From: Tetraselmis striata
Lineage: Eukaryota; Chlorophyta; Chlorodendrophyceae; Chlorodendrales; Chlorodendraceae
DNA length: 64,000 nucleotides
Direction of reading: 5' to 3'
NCBI GenBank assembly: GCA_006384855.1
Contig: VCJN01002455.1
Location: 18,756-82,755, forward strand
Shown here: one piece after another, positions 35,050-46,799 of the stretch
How the letters are laid out: every line of letters begins with the position of its first letter
How positions within the stretch are numbered: position 1 is the first letter of the stretch
Position numbers and translations under genes: made by a program
The notes under the pieces: generated by a model
What the model was told of the DNA's origin: nothing
The model's database searches: none
Seen by the model: only the letters and a program-made list of their open reading frames with translations

Positions 35050-38000
35050 ATGCAGTCTCTTCAGGCCATTCCACAGGCTCTGGCGCGGGCTGCCCCTGGG
35101 CTGCAGCATGACCCGGCCGGCAGGGCCAGCTGCTCCGTGCGGCTGACCTTTCCAGGCGCCCCTATGCGTCACTGTCTGCTGCCGGTCGCTGGGCAACGCC
35201 GGCCATCCGTGCAGTGCCGGACAGCGACTCAGGATCCCTCTGTGAACACCTCCATGTTCGGAGTGCCGCCCAACGCGTTGCTGACCTCCGAGTCGATGGA
35301 TTTTGACGACGATGGCGAGTTCGACTTCGATGCCGAGATCCAGTACCTGGAGGCCCTGGCCGATCGGCTGATGCAGGCAACAAACCTGGAGGACAAGGTA
35401 TGTCGCCACCCCGTCTGCATTCCACCTGCATAGCCCACCTCCACCCATTTGACTGTGGCGCCCTGTGGGTGCCTGTGGGACACAGCCGATAGCTCATGCT
35501 GACTCCCAGTCCCAACCACTATCAGGTGGAAACAATCATGCAAGACCAGAGGGTCAGCGCCTTCTTCCTGACCACGCAGTGCGCACCCCTCCTCGTCCTC
35601 ATGCTGCATAGTGCCCCCATCCATGTACCCTGCTGTGATGGTTTCAGCATTGCGCCGCCAATGACCGGTGCTGTGCGCTGTCCCATAGTCCCGGCACGCG
35701 GGCCATGGCGCACATCGAGCGGCTGCCCCTGGAGGATGTCTTTGTCCTGCTGTGCCTGCCGGCCATCAACCAATGGGAGGTGCTGGCGGTGTCCCCGCAA
35801 GGTCAGCCTCCCCCCCCCCCCCCCCCCCCCCCCCCCCCGCGCCTTCCTTCCTCTTGCCCACCTGCTTGCGGGCATCCTGATCACTGGAGGGAAGGGCGAC
35901 AACCCACTCTCATGGCCTGCCGCTGACAGCCCCTGGGTATTGCCTGTCGCGTGTAGACGGCGACTGGGAGAAGGGGCTGCGGGAACTCGCGCTGGTGCTG
36001 CGCAAGTGTGACACCTTCTACGACGCCATCGGAGGTCTGGTTGGCTACCAGCTCAAGGTACGCGCCGGGCAGTACACCTAGCCGCCGCCACTCCAGCTGC
36101 CGCAGCTCCCTCTCCATCATCCCTGCCCCCCACTGTAGGCCCAACACCGCTTGCCGTTCAGGTGTGCAACATCATCCGGGACAGCGTTGAGGAGGAAGAA
36201 TCTGTGGAGCCGTCCCTGGAGGAGCACCCACCCCAGCAGTTTCTTCAGCCTCCGGTGGGCGCCGCATTGGCTGTCATCTCAGGGCATGCCGCTATCTGTG
36301 TGCGCCCGGCTCCGCCCTGCTGCACGTGCCATCGCTCTAACCCTACCTGTCCGCGCTTCCCGCAGTGTGTGGACCTGAGCAAGGACCAGGCCACGGCCAC
36401 CGCCGCCGCAGTGGGGGGCCTGAAGGTGCTGCCCTCCATGGGCGAGATAATCCCCCTCGGAGGGGCCGGGGACCGCCTGGGGCTCACCTGTGACGTCACG
36501 GGGGAGTGCCTCCCAACAGCGATGCTCAGCTACTGCGGCCGCTCCCTCCTGGAGAACATCATCCGCGACGTCCAGGTACAGCAGCCCATGCCATGCCCCC
36601 ATGTCATGCCCCATCATGCCATGCCCCCACACCGCAGGCGGAAGCTGGCGGCATCGGCTCCCCTCCCTGCCGACTATCAGGTGGCAGCTGTACAGCGCTG
36701 AGTTCGCGCTCGTGCTTGCTTCGCAGGCCCGCGAGTACCTGTACTACCAGATCTTTGGGCGGCAGATCACCACGCCCATTGCCGTCATGACGAGCGACGC
36801 CAAGGGCAACCACAGCCGCATCACGGAGTTGCTGCAGGCCAAGCAGCACTTTGGCCGCTCCCCCGGCTCGTTCAACCTCTTCTGCCAGCCGCTGGTCCCG
36901 GTGGTGAGCGTGGACGATGGCAAGTGGTTGCTCCCGGAGGCGTTTTCGCCGCTCCTCAAGCCCGGCGGCCATGGTGTGATCTGGAAGCTTATGGCCGACA
37001 ACGGCGTGTTTGACTGGATGGAGGCCGCCGGCCGCAAGGCCGCCCTCGTGCGACAGATCAGCAACCCCCTCGCGGGGACGGACACCACGTTGCTGGCGCT
37101 CGCCGGGACGGGCTCCCAGCGCGACCACGCCTTTGGCTTTGCCTCTTGCGAGCGGGCGGTCGGCGCGGCGGAAGGGCATGAACGTGCTCATCCAGGAGAA
37201 GGTCACGAGCGTCAATGCGCAGGGCGAGTGCGAGACGCGGCGGCAGTTTGGCATCACAAACGTGGAGTACACTGAGTTTGAGCGGCTCGGTATCACCGAC
37301 GAGGTGCGTCCGCCATGCGATCGCCATGGATCGCCATGCAGCGCGCCCCCTCCTGGCACCCAGGCTATGTGTATGCAGTGTATCACTTTCTTTGACCTAC
37401 TTGCAACGAAAGAAAAGCGGCCTCTTGGTCTGAAAATCTGTGCACGAGCAGTACACCACACCACTTACTAGTACCCATGTACCATCACTACCCATAGCAG
37501 TAGTACCCATGTGACACTACCCATAGAACTATAGTAGTAGTACCTGTTATACCTACAATAGAATCTATTATAGTTGTACCAAAATAAAGTACTACCTACA
37601 ACTGTAGCTACTGTAAACGTATGGTAGTACTGTACGTATGCATACACCAGTAGTACCGATGCACCAGTGTTCCACCTCTGGCATGTGACACCAGTAAACT
37701 GTGACACCAGTATTGCCCGTTTAGGTTCACTTAAAGTACATGATCACCAATACACCAGTAGTAGGTCGCTACACCACACCAGTAGTGTACTACATGGATC
37801 GTAGTACCTATTTATTGTAGTACCCGTGTACCTACGGCAGCGACTGCTAGTACCTGTATAGTAGTATCCATAGTCCCGATAATAGTTGTACCTATAAAAA
37901 ATAGTGGTACCTGTATGTACACCAGTAGTATACACCACACAGAGTACGGAGTCTTTGACTCAATGGCGCAGTAAAGGCATTATTTATTGGGCCATTTCTT

Positions 38001-41000
38001 GCGGGTCCTGTGAAGCCACACACTTATCCGGTGTGCGCCCCAGCCCCTGCCCAGCCGTGAGGTGGACACCCTGCGCAGCCCTGCCACGTCTCGGCTGCCT
38101 GGCTGAGACCCTGCCTGTGTTGCAGGCGTCCGGGGACGGGACGTCCACCAGCCTGTACCCAGCCAACACGAACATCCTGTACGTGGGCCTCCAGCAGACG
38201 GTGGAGCAGCTGCGCAAGGGCTTTGTGAAGGGCGGCGGCGCGGTGCTGCCGGGCATGATCTTCAACCTCAATAAGAAAGTGAGCTACACCGACGCGCTGA
38301 CGGGCGCCGAGCGCAGCGTGCATGCCGGGCGCCTGGAGTGCACCATGCAGGTGCGCCAACCCCCCCCCCCCCCCCCCCCCCACACCCCCCCTGTCCTTCC
38401 CACCACTTCAGACACGCCTGCAACACTCAAGGCATGTATCGAAAGGACGGGGTATCCGTCCCTGTTGGGCGGTCAGCCCTAGCAAACCCTAATATTCAAA
38501 ACTCTGAAACCAAAAAAAACAAGTCAATAAATCAGCAGGAATATATAACTTAGACTTTGCCCTAGATGAAAATGAAACCCTATCTCGGAGGGCGGTGTAT
38601 TTGGGAATCCTGATTCACCAATTCATTATATTCTGTCTGGACAGATGGATTAAACAACCAACAGAGCCGAATATCCCAGCCAAAGTTAATATCCTGAAAT
38701 TCAGCGGACCGTACGGGCGCCTCCGCAACATGCGGGTGCCCCATGTGCGAAGGGTCTTGCTCAATGTGCAGAATGTTTTGGACTTATCTCTGGGTGCATT
38801 GCGTCTGCCAATGCAACTATGTAAGTGGGCCGCTTCATCAAACTTCAGCTGCTCTGCTGACCACTACCCACCCAACATGCCCCCAAAAACTGAAGGGCCT
38901 CGAAATCAAGTTGCTTTTTGGGGAAAAATGAGCCGAACATGAAACCCTAATTCGGTTTTCGAAGCCCTAATTAGGGCTGACCGGCCAACAATGTAGGGTG
39001 CGATGGAGCCAATTGGGGCTACTGCGCCGTGGGCATTCAGATCATCTGCAAGCCCCTCAATCCCCCTGCCCCCTTCCGCTGCCTGCAGAACCTGGCCGAC
39101 TGCTTCCGGACCCCCCTGGACAGCATCCCTGCCGACCTCGAGGGGGGACTGGATGAGGTCCTGGACACCTTCCTGGTGTACAACCTGCGCCGGCGGACGA
39201 CGTCCTCCGCCAAGCGGAAGGCCAACCCGGGTGCCACCCACATCCACCAGACGCCCGACGGATCGTTCTACGACCTGCAGCGCAATGCCCGTGACGTGCT
39301 GAACATGAGCGGTGAGGCCATTGCGCTGCGGGCTGCCCCCCCCCCGCCCCCCCCCCCCCCCCCCCCGGCTGCCATGCACCACGCCGGCCGGTCTCCCGCT
39401 GATGCCGGCGTGCACTGCAGGCATGGAGGTCGCTGAGCTCGGGACCGTGGCTGAGTACCTGGAGAGCGGTCCCGGTTACGTGTTCTTGTTCCACCCGGCC
39501 CTGGGCCCGCTCTGGGATGTCATCGCCCAGAAGGTGGGCACACAGTCGCTCCGCCTGCCACCCTGCCCCTGTGGGCATGCTCCAACCGCGTGGGTCCGCG
39601 GACATGTTTGCTGTGAGGTGTGGCTGAGCGTTGAGGTGCACCCCGCCGGGTCACAGATTCGCGGGGGGTCGCTTGGCTCGCGCTCGGAGCTGGTCCTGGA
39701 GGTTGCGGAGGCGGACATCGAGGGCCTGGCTGTGCAGGACGGCGCGAGCCTGCTGGTGGGGCGCCTGCCTTCCCCCGCCTGCTTTGTGCGATGCCGCAGG
39801 GGGTGGGATGCGATATAGGGGAAAAGGCGGGGGGGGGGGGGGGGGGGGTGGGCGGGGAGAGAGAGAGAGATTTTGGCAATGGACGAATTTCGAGTACCGC
39901 CTATGAAGAAACTACCAAAGGGGGGACTGTACCGGTACCTGGTAAGGCGATTGATACTGTGTGATGTACCACTCTGGAGTTGAAATGTTATGGCTCATGA
40001 TAATGTAACAACGGGAGCCGACGCACCGATAGATAAGAACCATTTTCACAAGCCTCCGATTGGGCATGCGATCTAAAGTACATTCGCTCTGGCTTAGTCT
40101 GAGTTTCACCTCTGGCAGTGCTCTGATCGCCACATTGGCGCCCGGACGATAATATTACGGCGGCATTTTATTTCCTACCACGCGCGGCTCTTGCTGCGGT
40201 GCCGCTGACGCGGTCAACAGCGGCAGGACAGTCTGCAGTTGCTGGTGTTTATTAAGGGGCGCCGACGCGATGTCAAGAGCAGTTTCTATGATGACACGCC
40301 CTTCCCTTTCGTTTTTGATATAGCGACCATAGTGTTCCCTCTCGAATCAACAACAGTCAGGACACGCCGATCCCTGTTTGGCCACTGGTTGTTGTGTGCT
40401 TTGAAATTTGAACTTTGATACAACTGAATCAAGCTCTGTCTCTTGACAAGCTGTCTTTACCCAGCTCAGGGAAGGGTCCGCCCCTGACCAACCCGCATAC
40501 TAGGGTCCGCTAATTAAGAAGACGCGTATATGAGCGGGGCCTTTGTAGGCCAACGTTGTTGTGTCGGTATGATCAGATTCCCGCCACCCCACCACCCGGT
40601 GGGACCGTCCGGCCGCCAACAGAATGCGAAGCAAGCACACCCACGATGTTCACGCACGCCCCCTTGCCAACAGCCACAAGCGGCAGGCTCAATTTCGCCG
40701 GGAGATGTGACGTGCGTACCGTATGCAAGGAGCTTTCAACCCCATACAAGTTGTTTGTAATACGCATCCCCGCGGCCTTCACGGACGTCTGACTTACGCG
40801 GGACATTTCTTCCAGACAGGAATGAATGCTCTTGTCTGTGTGCCGGCAGACTAGCACAATGTCAGGGAGTCAAAGATAGTTGTTCTCAACACCGTGTCCG
40901 CGCCCGATGGCGTTTCATGTGGCCCAGAAAAAACGTCGTACTATACCCTAACGCATTTCGATCGTACGCAAGTCCGCATATTTTAGATGGAAACAATGAC

Positions 41001-41856
41001 CGACGCGAGAACACTCGGATTTCATACACCGTCTACTGGCGGATAATACAGGGAAATTGTTCCCGGGGGGGGGGGGGGGGGGGGGGCTTCTAAAGGGGGG
41101 CGTATGAGGGTGAAATGAAAAAAATGTAGGCAAATCTGACTAAATAAGATAAAAATGCCTTTAGCCAAGGTGGATGGGGAGCACCCGTGAGACCCAACTG
41201 GGTGCAAGTGAAGGCGGGCGGGCGAGCGCTATTCCATGAATGCACGAATGGATGCATGAACGGATGGATGCATGAATGAATGCATGCCCACCGCTGCCCT
41301 CTGCTCGCAGGTGACGGCCGAGAATGTCATGGGCCACAAAGCCCGCCCATCCTCCCTGAACGGCCACGCCGCCAACGTGGAGCTCGCGCCCTGGGCTGCC
41401 CAGGGGCATCATGAATGCGAGACCTTGGTGTACTCGGACTACTGCGGCCGGGTGCGGATGTACAATGTGGCGGTGGAGAACGCCGGGGTGGACTGGGGCG
41501 CCTCCAGCAACCTGTTCTGGATGCACCGCCTGGAGCGGCGCGAGAGCTGCGCTGTCAACCTGCAGGGCAACGCGGAGTTTGAGGCGTACGACTGCGTGAT
41601 CACGGGCGACCGCGTGTTTGACGTGCCCGCCGGGCACCGCATGATCGTCACCCAGGGCGGCGCCGGCGGCGCGCTCGACATTCGCACGGAGCCCCTCAGC
41701 AGCGTAGGCCCCTCCTGGCACTGGCACCACGCCATCACGCCCGCCGGCGACCGCGTGCTCCTCGAGATGCGGGACAAGCGGCACCCGCATGCTGGCATTG
41801 TCTCTGCTGCCGGCCTCAAGCAGACAGCCAACGCAGCAGCTGAGAAGATGGGCTGA
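35050..41856 (+). CDS. UGP3: Plastid UDP-glucose pyrophosphorylase 3 (UGP3-like)
   Basis: UGP3 makes UDP-glucose inside plastids from UTP and glucose-1-phosphate, feeding UDP-sulfoquinovose for sulfolipid. Exons: 35050-35397, about 35525-35575, about 35648-35801, 35957-36057, 36162-36254, 36366-36575, 36727-37303, 38126-38350, 39089-39311, 39421-39533, 39657-39755 and 41311-41856, in all about 900 residues against 883 in Arabidopsis. The start (M-Q-S-L-Q-A-I-P-Q) opens an Arg/Ser/Ala-rich transit-type peptide. The nucleotide-binding loop is P-L-G-G-A-G-D-R-L-G-L. Strong family matches are D-H-A-F-G-F-A, Y-T-E-F-E-R, P-A-N-T-N-I-L-Y-V, G-R-L-E-C-T-M-Q-N, H-Q-T-P-D-G-S, L-H/F-H-P-A-L-G-P-L-W, V-T-A-E-N-V-M-G and Q-G-N-A-E-F-E-A. 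One extra base near 37177 breaks the frame between A-A-E-G and M-N-V-L-I. The start of exon 3 is uncertain. A TGTAA motif lies at 42076. Confidence 0.9.
37450..37950 (+). repeat. Degenerate TAGTACC-rich intronic repeat
   Basis: Within the UGP3 intron 37304-38125, about 500 bases are built from variants of AGTAGTACC(C/T)(A/G)T and CACCAGTAGT, including near-palindromic GTAC steps. The composition is far lower in GC than the flanking exons. No coding content. Probably a grown microsatellite or an old element. Confidence 0.65.
39756..41310 (+). other. Last and longest UGP3 intron
   Basis: This 1.55-kb intron separates the last two coding exons. It includes a poly-G run (39830-39848), a GA run, about 700 bases of mixed sequence with TTTTGATATAGCGA at 40313, a second poly-G run (41067-41086), and an ATGAATG/GATGCATG microsatellite just before the acceptor at 41310. 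The middle may contain an old insertion, but I found no terminal repeats to prove it. Confidence 0.5.
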
Positions 41857-44187
41857 GCGCACACCGTATCCGCCGCGCCCTGTTTTTGCTCCTCCTCCCC
41901 CCCCCCCCCCCCCCCCCGAATTGTCCCCTTCTCTACCTCGAGATCTGCTGACGCCCACACCAATTCGGATGCTCATGGCTCAATCTGCCTTCAATGTCCT
42001 CTGTACTTATAATAGTTGTTGAACGACGTTGACAACAACATCCGGCAGCCCTGCTTGACCCATCCTGGCCTATACTGTAAAGGAACCATATTGGCCGATC
42101 TACCCCATACTTCTGCAGTCCGTCCCGGCATGGAATGGCGCCTTGGACATTCATGCACCTGCGCGCACCTAACGGGCACAGTCTCTTTGTTTGCCGATGA
42201 GCATTCCCCGTGCCCAATTTCCAGCGCCCCACCTCTTCAAACTAATGAGCGTAGCGCTGGTAGTGAGCGTCGCTGTGCCTGATGCCACTCACGATGACTG
42301 GTCCTTCCCATTTGTCTCCGCAAAGCCGAATTCCCGCTTTGCATCTGGGTGCAGCACCACGAGCACTTGCATGGACCTTGCCAGCGCCGCCGTGAACCCG
42401 AATGGCCACCAATGCTGACGTCAACCTACGTTCAGTGGATGCCTCCCCGGTAGCCTGAACGTCATATCTTTGAAGGACGAGTACCTCAAATACAAGCTGA
42501 TTTTGCAATCAAGCCAGCGGCCGGAATTGCCCACACCAGACACACTCCTGGTCACTCGGCACCGCCCCGGCGGACCACTGCAATGTTGGGTCGCAATCCT
42601 TACGGCGCAGGGGTCCGCAAGGGCCTTCTCTACCCACGCCCCACGGCGATGTCAATCCCTATCTGCAATGACTCCATCGTACCTTGGGTGCAACTCTAGA
42701 AGCGTGCCGAATCTTTCCGCTTAAGCGGTTCCGACTAGCGATGAGGCCCCACGGTGGCGGCGACTGTTGTTGAAGCTGGGCCCCACGCCGTACCCGAGAT
42801 GCGCCTTCTCTGGAATGCAGCAGCATCGCAGCATTGATGCATTGATGCATGCCACCCCGTGGCAATATTACAACCCCCAGGCATATTCACGCAGTCCCTG
42901 TTTCTATTGCTGAGGCATGCCGCACCTCCTTTGAGCTGGTGTCGCCGGCCAATCGGCCAGGTGGCGCGCCTGGGGGCTAAGGGGGCTCTCTTGCCCCTCC
43001 CATGACGCAGTCACAGCCTCCGTGCTATCCGCGCCAAGACATGCACAGAGGGAGCTGCCACCCATCAGCTGCCAGGAGCCCTATGGCCTGGCTCGCCGCG
43101 CCGCGCCCAAGCCCTCCGAGCTCTGGCGAGGATCGGCAGCCTTGCGGCCCGTTGGACGCTGCCAGCGGGGCGGCCGCAATTCGCTGTGAGCACCGCGGCC
43201 CTTGTCCGAGGCAATACATTGCTGTGCGCGGCGGGTTCCAGCTAGCTAATGGTACAGCAGCCGGAGCCTGCGCTGTCGTCTTCGTCGTCCGCGTGCTCTT
43301 CGGGGCTGTGATTGCAACAACGGGAACTTATGGATCAGGTTCATATTGCTGGGTGTGTTGAGGCGAGGCGAAACCACCCTCCGAAGCGCTGCCACAACTC
43401 AAATGCAAGCACATTGACACCATCAGCCCGAGGATATAGGCTCCCCAGGTGACCGATTATTCGTCTCCCGGCGACTGAGAGTAGCAACTGAGTGTGGTTG
43501 AGGCCTGTCCAGCTGCCCGAAAAGAGTTGCGATGCGTGTGGCGCGTCGTGACACGCGAGGAGGAAGCGGCGGCAGGGTTTTAAGGGATTTGTAGAGGACA
43601 ATGCCGCGTATATATGCTGAGGCTCGGGCTCTACAAAAAAATACGGTGCAGGGGGTACCACATACGCGTAGAAAGACGAGGATATGGCACAGTGCGAGAC
43701 GATAGTGGGGAACGCGAGGGGGTGCCTGCCCTGGCCCAGGCCGACCCCGTGCGCCTGCTGCGCTGCGCTGCGACATGCGGCGGCATGTTATCTTCGCCTG
43801 AAGGAATGGCACAAGCTACGCCACTCCTACCGAGTACGAGAAGTCGTCGAGGAACATGCGCTATAGCGCAATAGGGCACTAATCTAGTACTCGTCGCACC
43901 AATTCTACCGTGACAGATACTGGTACCAGTACGAGTACCTGTATGAGTGCCGCCTGCCGCCGCGCCGCGGTACCAGGTACCGAGAGAGTACGGAGTAAAT
44001 TAGGCGACAAGAGTAGCATGAGTAGCACAACTGTCATAAAATAAGTAAATGAATTAGAAAGTGGCACAGCAGGGAGACAGGCGGCCGCTGCGCGCATGTA
44101 GGGGCGGTGCGGACGACCCGCGTCCGCGCGGTGGAGAGGGGGATGGGATCTTCTGCAGTGCCGGTCAGCAAGGCCTCGTTATGGCTG
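41857..44187. other. Intergenic region downstream of UGP3
   Basis: The first 250 bases are UGP3 3' flank with a poly-C run (41899-41917) and TGTAA at 42076. Frames at 42190-42510 and 43000-43360 are short, compete on both strands and resemble nothing I know. The block 43900-44000 is rich in TACCAGTACGAGTACC-like GTAC repeats. No gene is called. Confidence 0.45.
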
Positions 44188-44616
44188 CTATCGACGCAAC
44201 TGAGTAGCCGTACTCTGGCGGGCAGGTCGCCGCGCTGTTGCCGCCGTGCGAGGGGCGCGGGCGGCCCACCTCGCAATATACTCCTTCACCTCCGTCAGTG
44301 TTTCGTTTGTGTCCGCATCCTTCCAAGATACGTTCCGCCTCACGCTGTTCTCCCGCTTGTTAGCCTCCCGCTTAGCCGCCTTTTTCCTCTCACGCTTCGC
44401 AGCGTTCTCATCACCCCCGCTCAGGGCAGCCCCTTTCGTTTTGCCGTTGTCAGAGTCCCGACCCGACGAGGCGGCTTCGCCGGTCGGGTCTCTGCGGCCC
44501 TCCAGGTTATTTTGGCCCTCCCCGCTGAGGAGCTCGTGCTGCTCGTCCGGCTGTCCCGGTAAAGGGCTCGCTGGTCCCTCCCCGCTGCGGGTATTTGAGC
44601 CTTCATGCTCTGCCAT
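44188..44616 (-). CDS. Small charged hypothetical protein
   Basis: An uninterrupted frame from an ATG at 44616 gives about 142 residues. The start is M-A-E-H-E-G-S-N-T-R-S. The first half is Gly/Ser/Glu-rich and probably disordered. A basic run (K-R-E-R-K-K-A-A-K-R-E-A-N-K-R) follows, then N-V-S-W-K-D-A-D-T, L-T-E-V-K-E-Y-I. The last part vaguely recalls R-V-S-W-x-D peptides that bind protein phosphatase 1, but that is only a resemblance. The C-terminus is Arg/Ala-rich. The minus-strand frame is more protein-like than its plus-strand rival. No neighbours give a clue to its function. Confidence 0.4.
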   Translation of the reverse strand: MAEHEGSNTRSGEGPASPLPGQPDEQHELLSGEGQNNLEGRRDPTGEAASSGRDSDNGKTKGAALSGGDENAAKRERKKAAKREANKRENSVRRNVSWKDADTNETLTEVKEYIARWAARAPRTAATARRPARQSTATQLRR

Positions 44617-44966
44617 GTCAGTGTGTGCACACACTCAGCCGCCGGGATTCGCGCTGGACACCTGCAGTTGCGTGGCTTTGCTGCGGTAGTAATATGCTCT
44701 TTCCTGCCCGCGGGTCTGACTGCTCATTGATGTCACGTGCGGTATAGGAGGGGCGGGGCGCGCCGGGCGGCGAGGCGGGCGCGGGCGCCGGCGCCGCGCA
44801 GCCGCCGCGCGCAATTTTTTCCGTCTGCCCCATGGCTACCAGCAATCCTTTAAGGATTTATATCTCATACCTGTACTTATTTGTACAGTAATCATCCTCG
44901 TTGTCTGTCCGCTCGAAGCCGCGGCCTTCTATCAGGAGGCCCCGGATAATTCCCGGCTCTGTCATT

Positions 44967-45341
44967 TCAGAACACTTCCCGCGGTAACCCGTACGCGGTT
45001 ATATTCAGGGCAATATCGTCCCGGGTTAATGATCTAATCGTGTTTATGGGGTTTCCTAAAAATTTAACTGCCCTAGTGCGACCCGTACGGTCTGTTTGTG
45101 GTGTTAACCGGTACCATCGGGTTTCAGTCCGGGCTGCCCCATCGCTGCGAGTCATGCGCTCGCGGCCGGGGAGCCACTTAGGCAAGCCATCAACAACTCG
45201 TCTGCCATCTTCCAGCTCGATGCCTTCGGCATCGGCCTTCGGCATCGGCTCCGCGTACTTGTGCGCACGAGGGTCACTGAGGATGAACAAGTCCGCATCG
45301 AGTTTCATCCACCCGGTGGTGAAACGTCGTGCCGCGCACAT
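44967..45341 (-). CDS. Hypothetical protein of 124 residues
   Basis: The frame opens at an ATG (45341) two codons after an in-frame TAA and closes at 44967. Text such as M-K-L-D-A-D-L-F-I-L-S-D-P-R-A-H-K-Y and W-Y-R-L-T-P-Q-T-D-R-T looks like a real globular protein with mixed hydrophobic and charged residues. It lacks a signal peptide or membrane segment. I do not recognise the family. It shares strand with the broken gene at 46.8-48.8 kb and might once have belonged with it. Confidence 0.45.
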   Translation of the reverse strand: MCAARRFTTGWMKLDADLFILSDPRAHKYAEPMPKADAEGIELEDGRRVVDGLPKWLPGRERMTRSDGAARTETRWYRLTPQTDRTGRTRAVKFLGNPINTIRSLTRDDIALNITAYGLPREVF

Positions 45342-46799
45342 GCGTTACAACATCATGCAGCGACAGACATCCCCTCGGTTATTTGGTTTTCCCTACTTGT
45401 GTGCCCAAGGTCGTTTTCATGTTTTTGCTCTTGCTTTGCGGCTAGGATGTTTTCGGGTAGCGATGCGCACGGCGAGGAATTGGAGCTTCGGGGTCCCCGT
45501 TGGGAGAGGGGGGGGGGGGGTGTTAAACCTCAACACCCGCAGTCGAGTCGCGGTATAGGCCTTCGGGGCTCCCGCAATGGAGCACCCTCTCGCAGTAGTC
45601 ATTTCGTGAGGTTAGGTGAGGCGGACGCGCTCGGCACCATGGCCGTTGCTCGTCACGGTTGTCAACGACGACAACTACACCTGCCGCAACAAATCGGCGC
45701 GGACGGAGGAGGACTTTCCGTATCGTCGGGGCAGCCACTTGCTATCCCGCAAGACACTTCAACCCGGTCCGCGTGTTCCCGCAACATGCCATGATCGTTG
45801 CATCACCGGTGAGTCGTTACACGCTGTGGTTTTCCGTAACTACTCGCGTAATTGGTCCATTACGTGGGGGTTGCCGCTCATGCGCCGGTGTTTTGTGATT
45901 GCTTGTTGCCCTCGCCCTTATAAATGCTGCGGCAACGTTCGCCGTGGTCGCAGTGGAAGGCGTGTGCGCGGCTCGTCCCGGCGCGTCTCCGACGTCTCCT
46001 ACTGCAACGTCGTCGTTACAAGGACCACAACAACCTGTCCGCCGGTGGGCAGCTCTACCACCTAGCGTGCGTGACGTCTCGTGGTGACCATAATAACTAC
46101 CGCTGTCCGACTCCGGGTTTGGAGCCTCGGCGGCCATCGTTGGTGCAGGAGCGGCGGCGGCCGCCTCGTCGTCACCCTCGCCGTGGCATCGTTGGCATCG
46201 TTAATGGCCGGCGTATAGGCTACACGGGCCTTTACGCCGGCCGATAACCCGCTTCCGACGTCACGAAAAACATCTCATATGTGACAACACGAGCTGCCCG
46301 CCGGGGAACAGCTCCGCCACCTAACGCAACTTGTGCGTTTAATTCGTGGCGTCAACATAGGAATGCGACTTGTGAGGTGGTCGGCACCCGTCGCTTGTGC
46401 AGCAGCGGCGGCCACCTCACCGCACTCCGCGAAGCAAGACCCGCGGCGACAGTTTACCGAGTCGGCGGGTCTTTTGCGACGCCGCCGACAACCGACCCCG
46501 ACACACCTAAGAGCCGGTACCACACGACCACACTGAGTCCCACGTAGTGCCCGCGCCCCAGCAACGCGTTATGCGTTTCACGCGCCGCCCTTCACGCGAT
46601 CCACTACTAGGCTCCCGGACCGCTTCGTAATTAGGCTGTAATACCATGTATTGACCATGTAATCTTGCCAATATAATGACACTCGTATGTAGTCATTCAG
46701 TGACATACTCGTAATAATCTGCATCATGCGCATATCACACGTCATTGCGACGCAATATCCGGGAAGGTCTATCCGGGATCTGCCTCTAGAAGCCCGATA
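45342..46799. other. Unassigned region with competing short frames
   Basis: Several frames of 60-150 codons overlap on both strands. On the plus strand two stretches about 270 bases apart read alike: an L-S-A-G-G-Q-L-Y-H-L-A module near 46035 and L-P-A-G-E-Q-L-R-H-L-T near 46295, the DNA being similar too. This could be a remnant of a repeat protein, but the frames are broken. A poly-G run lies at 45511-45520. After 46560 the sequence is AT-rich and apparently non-coding. Confidence 0.35.

Noticed and set aside
361-40330. Shared phrase TTTTTGATATAGCGA at about 378 and 40312, considered as long terminal repeats
   Set aside because: Similarity does not extend convincingly beyond about 15 bases and no element lies between.
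42190-42760. Possible retroelement fragment downstream of UGP3
   Set aside because: Frames compete on both strands and no catalytic motif is visible.
45616-46547. Cys-containing plus-strand frames considered as secreted proteins
   Set aside because: They lack an ATG-led signal peptide and the protein-like text changes phase repeatedly.
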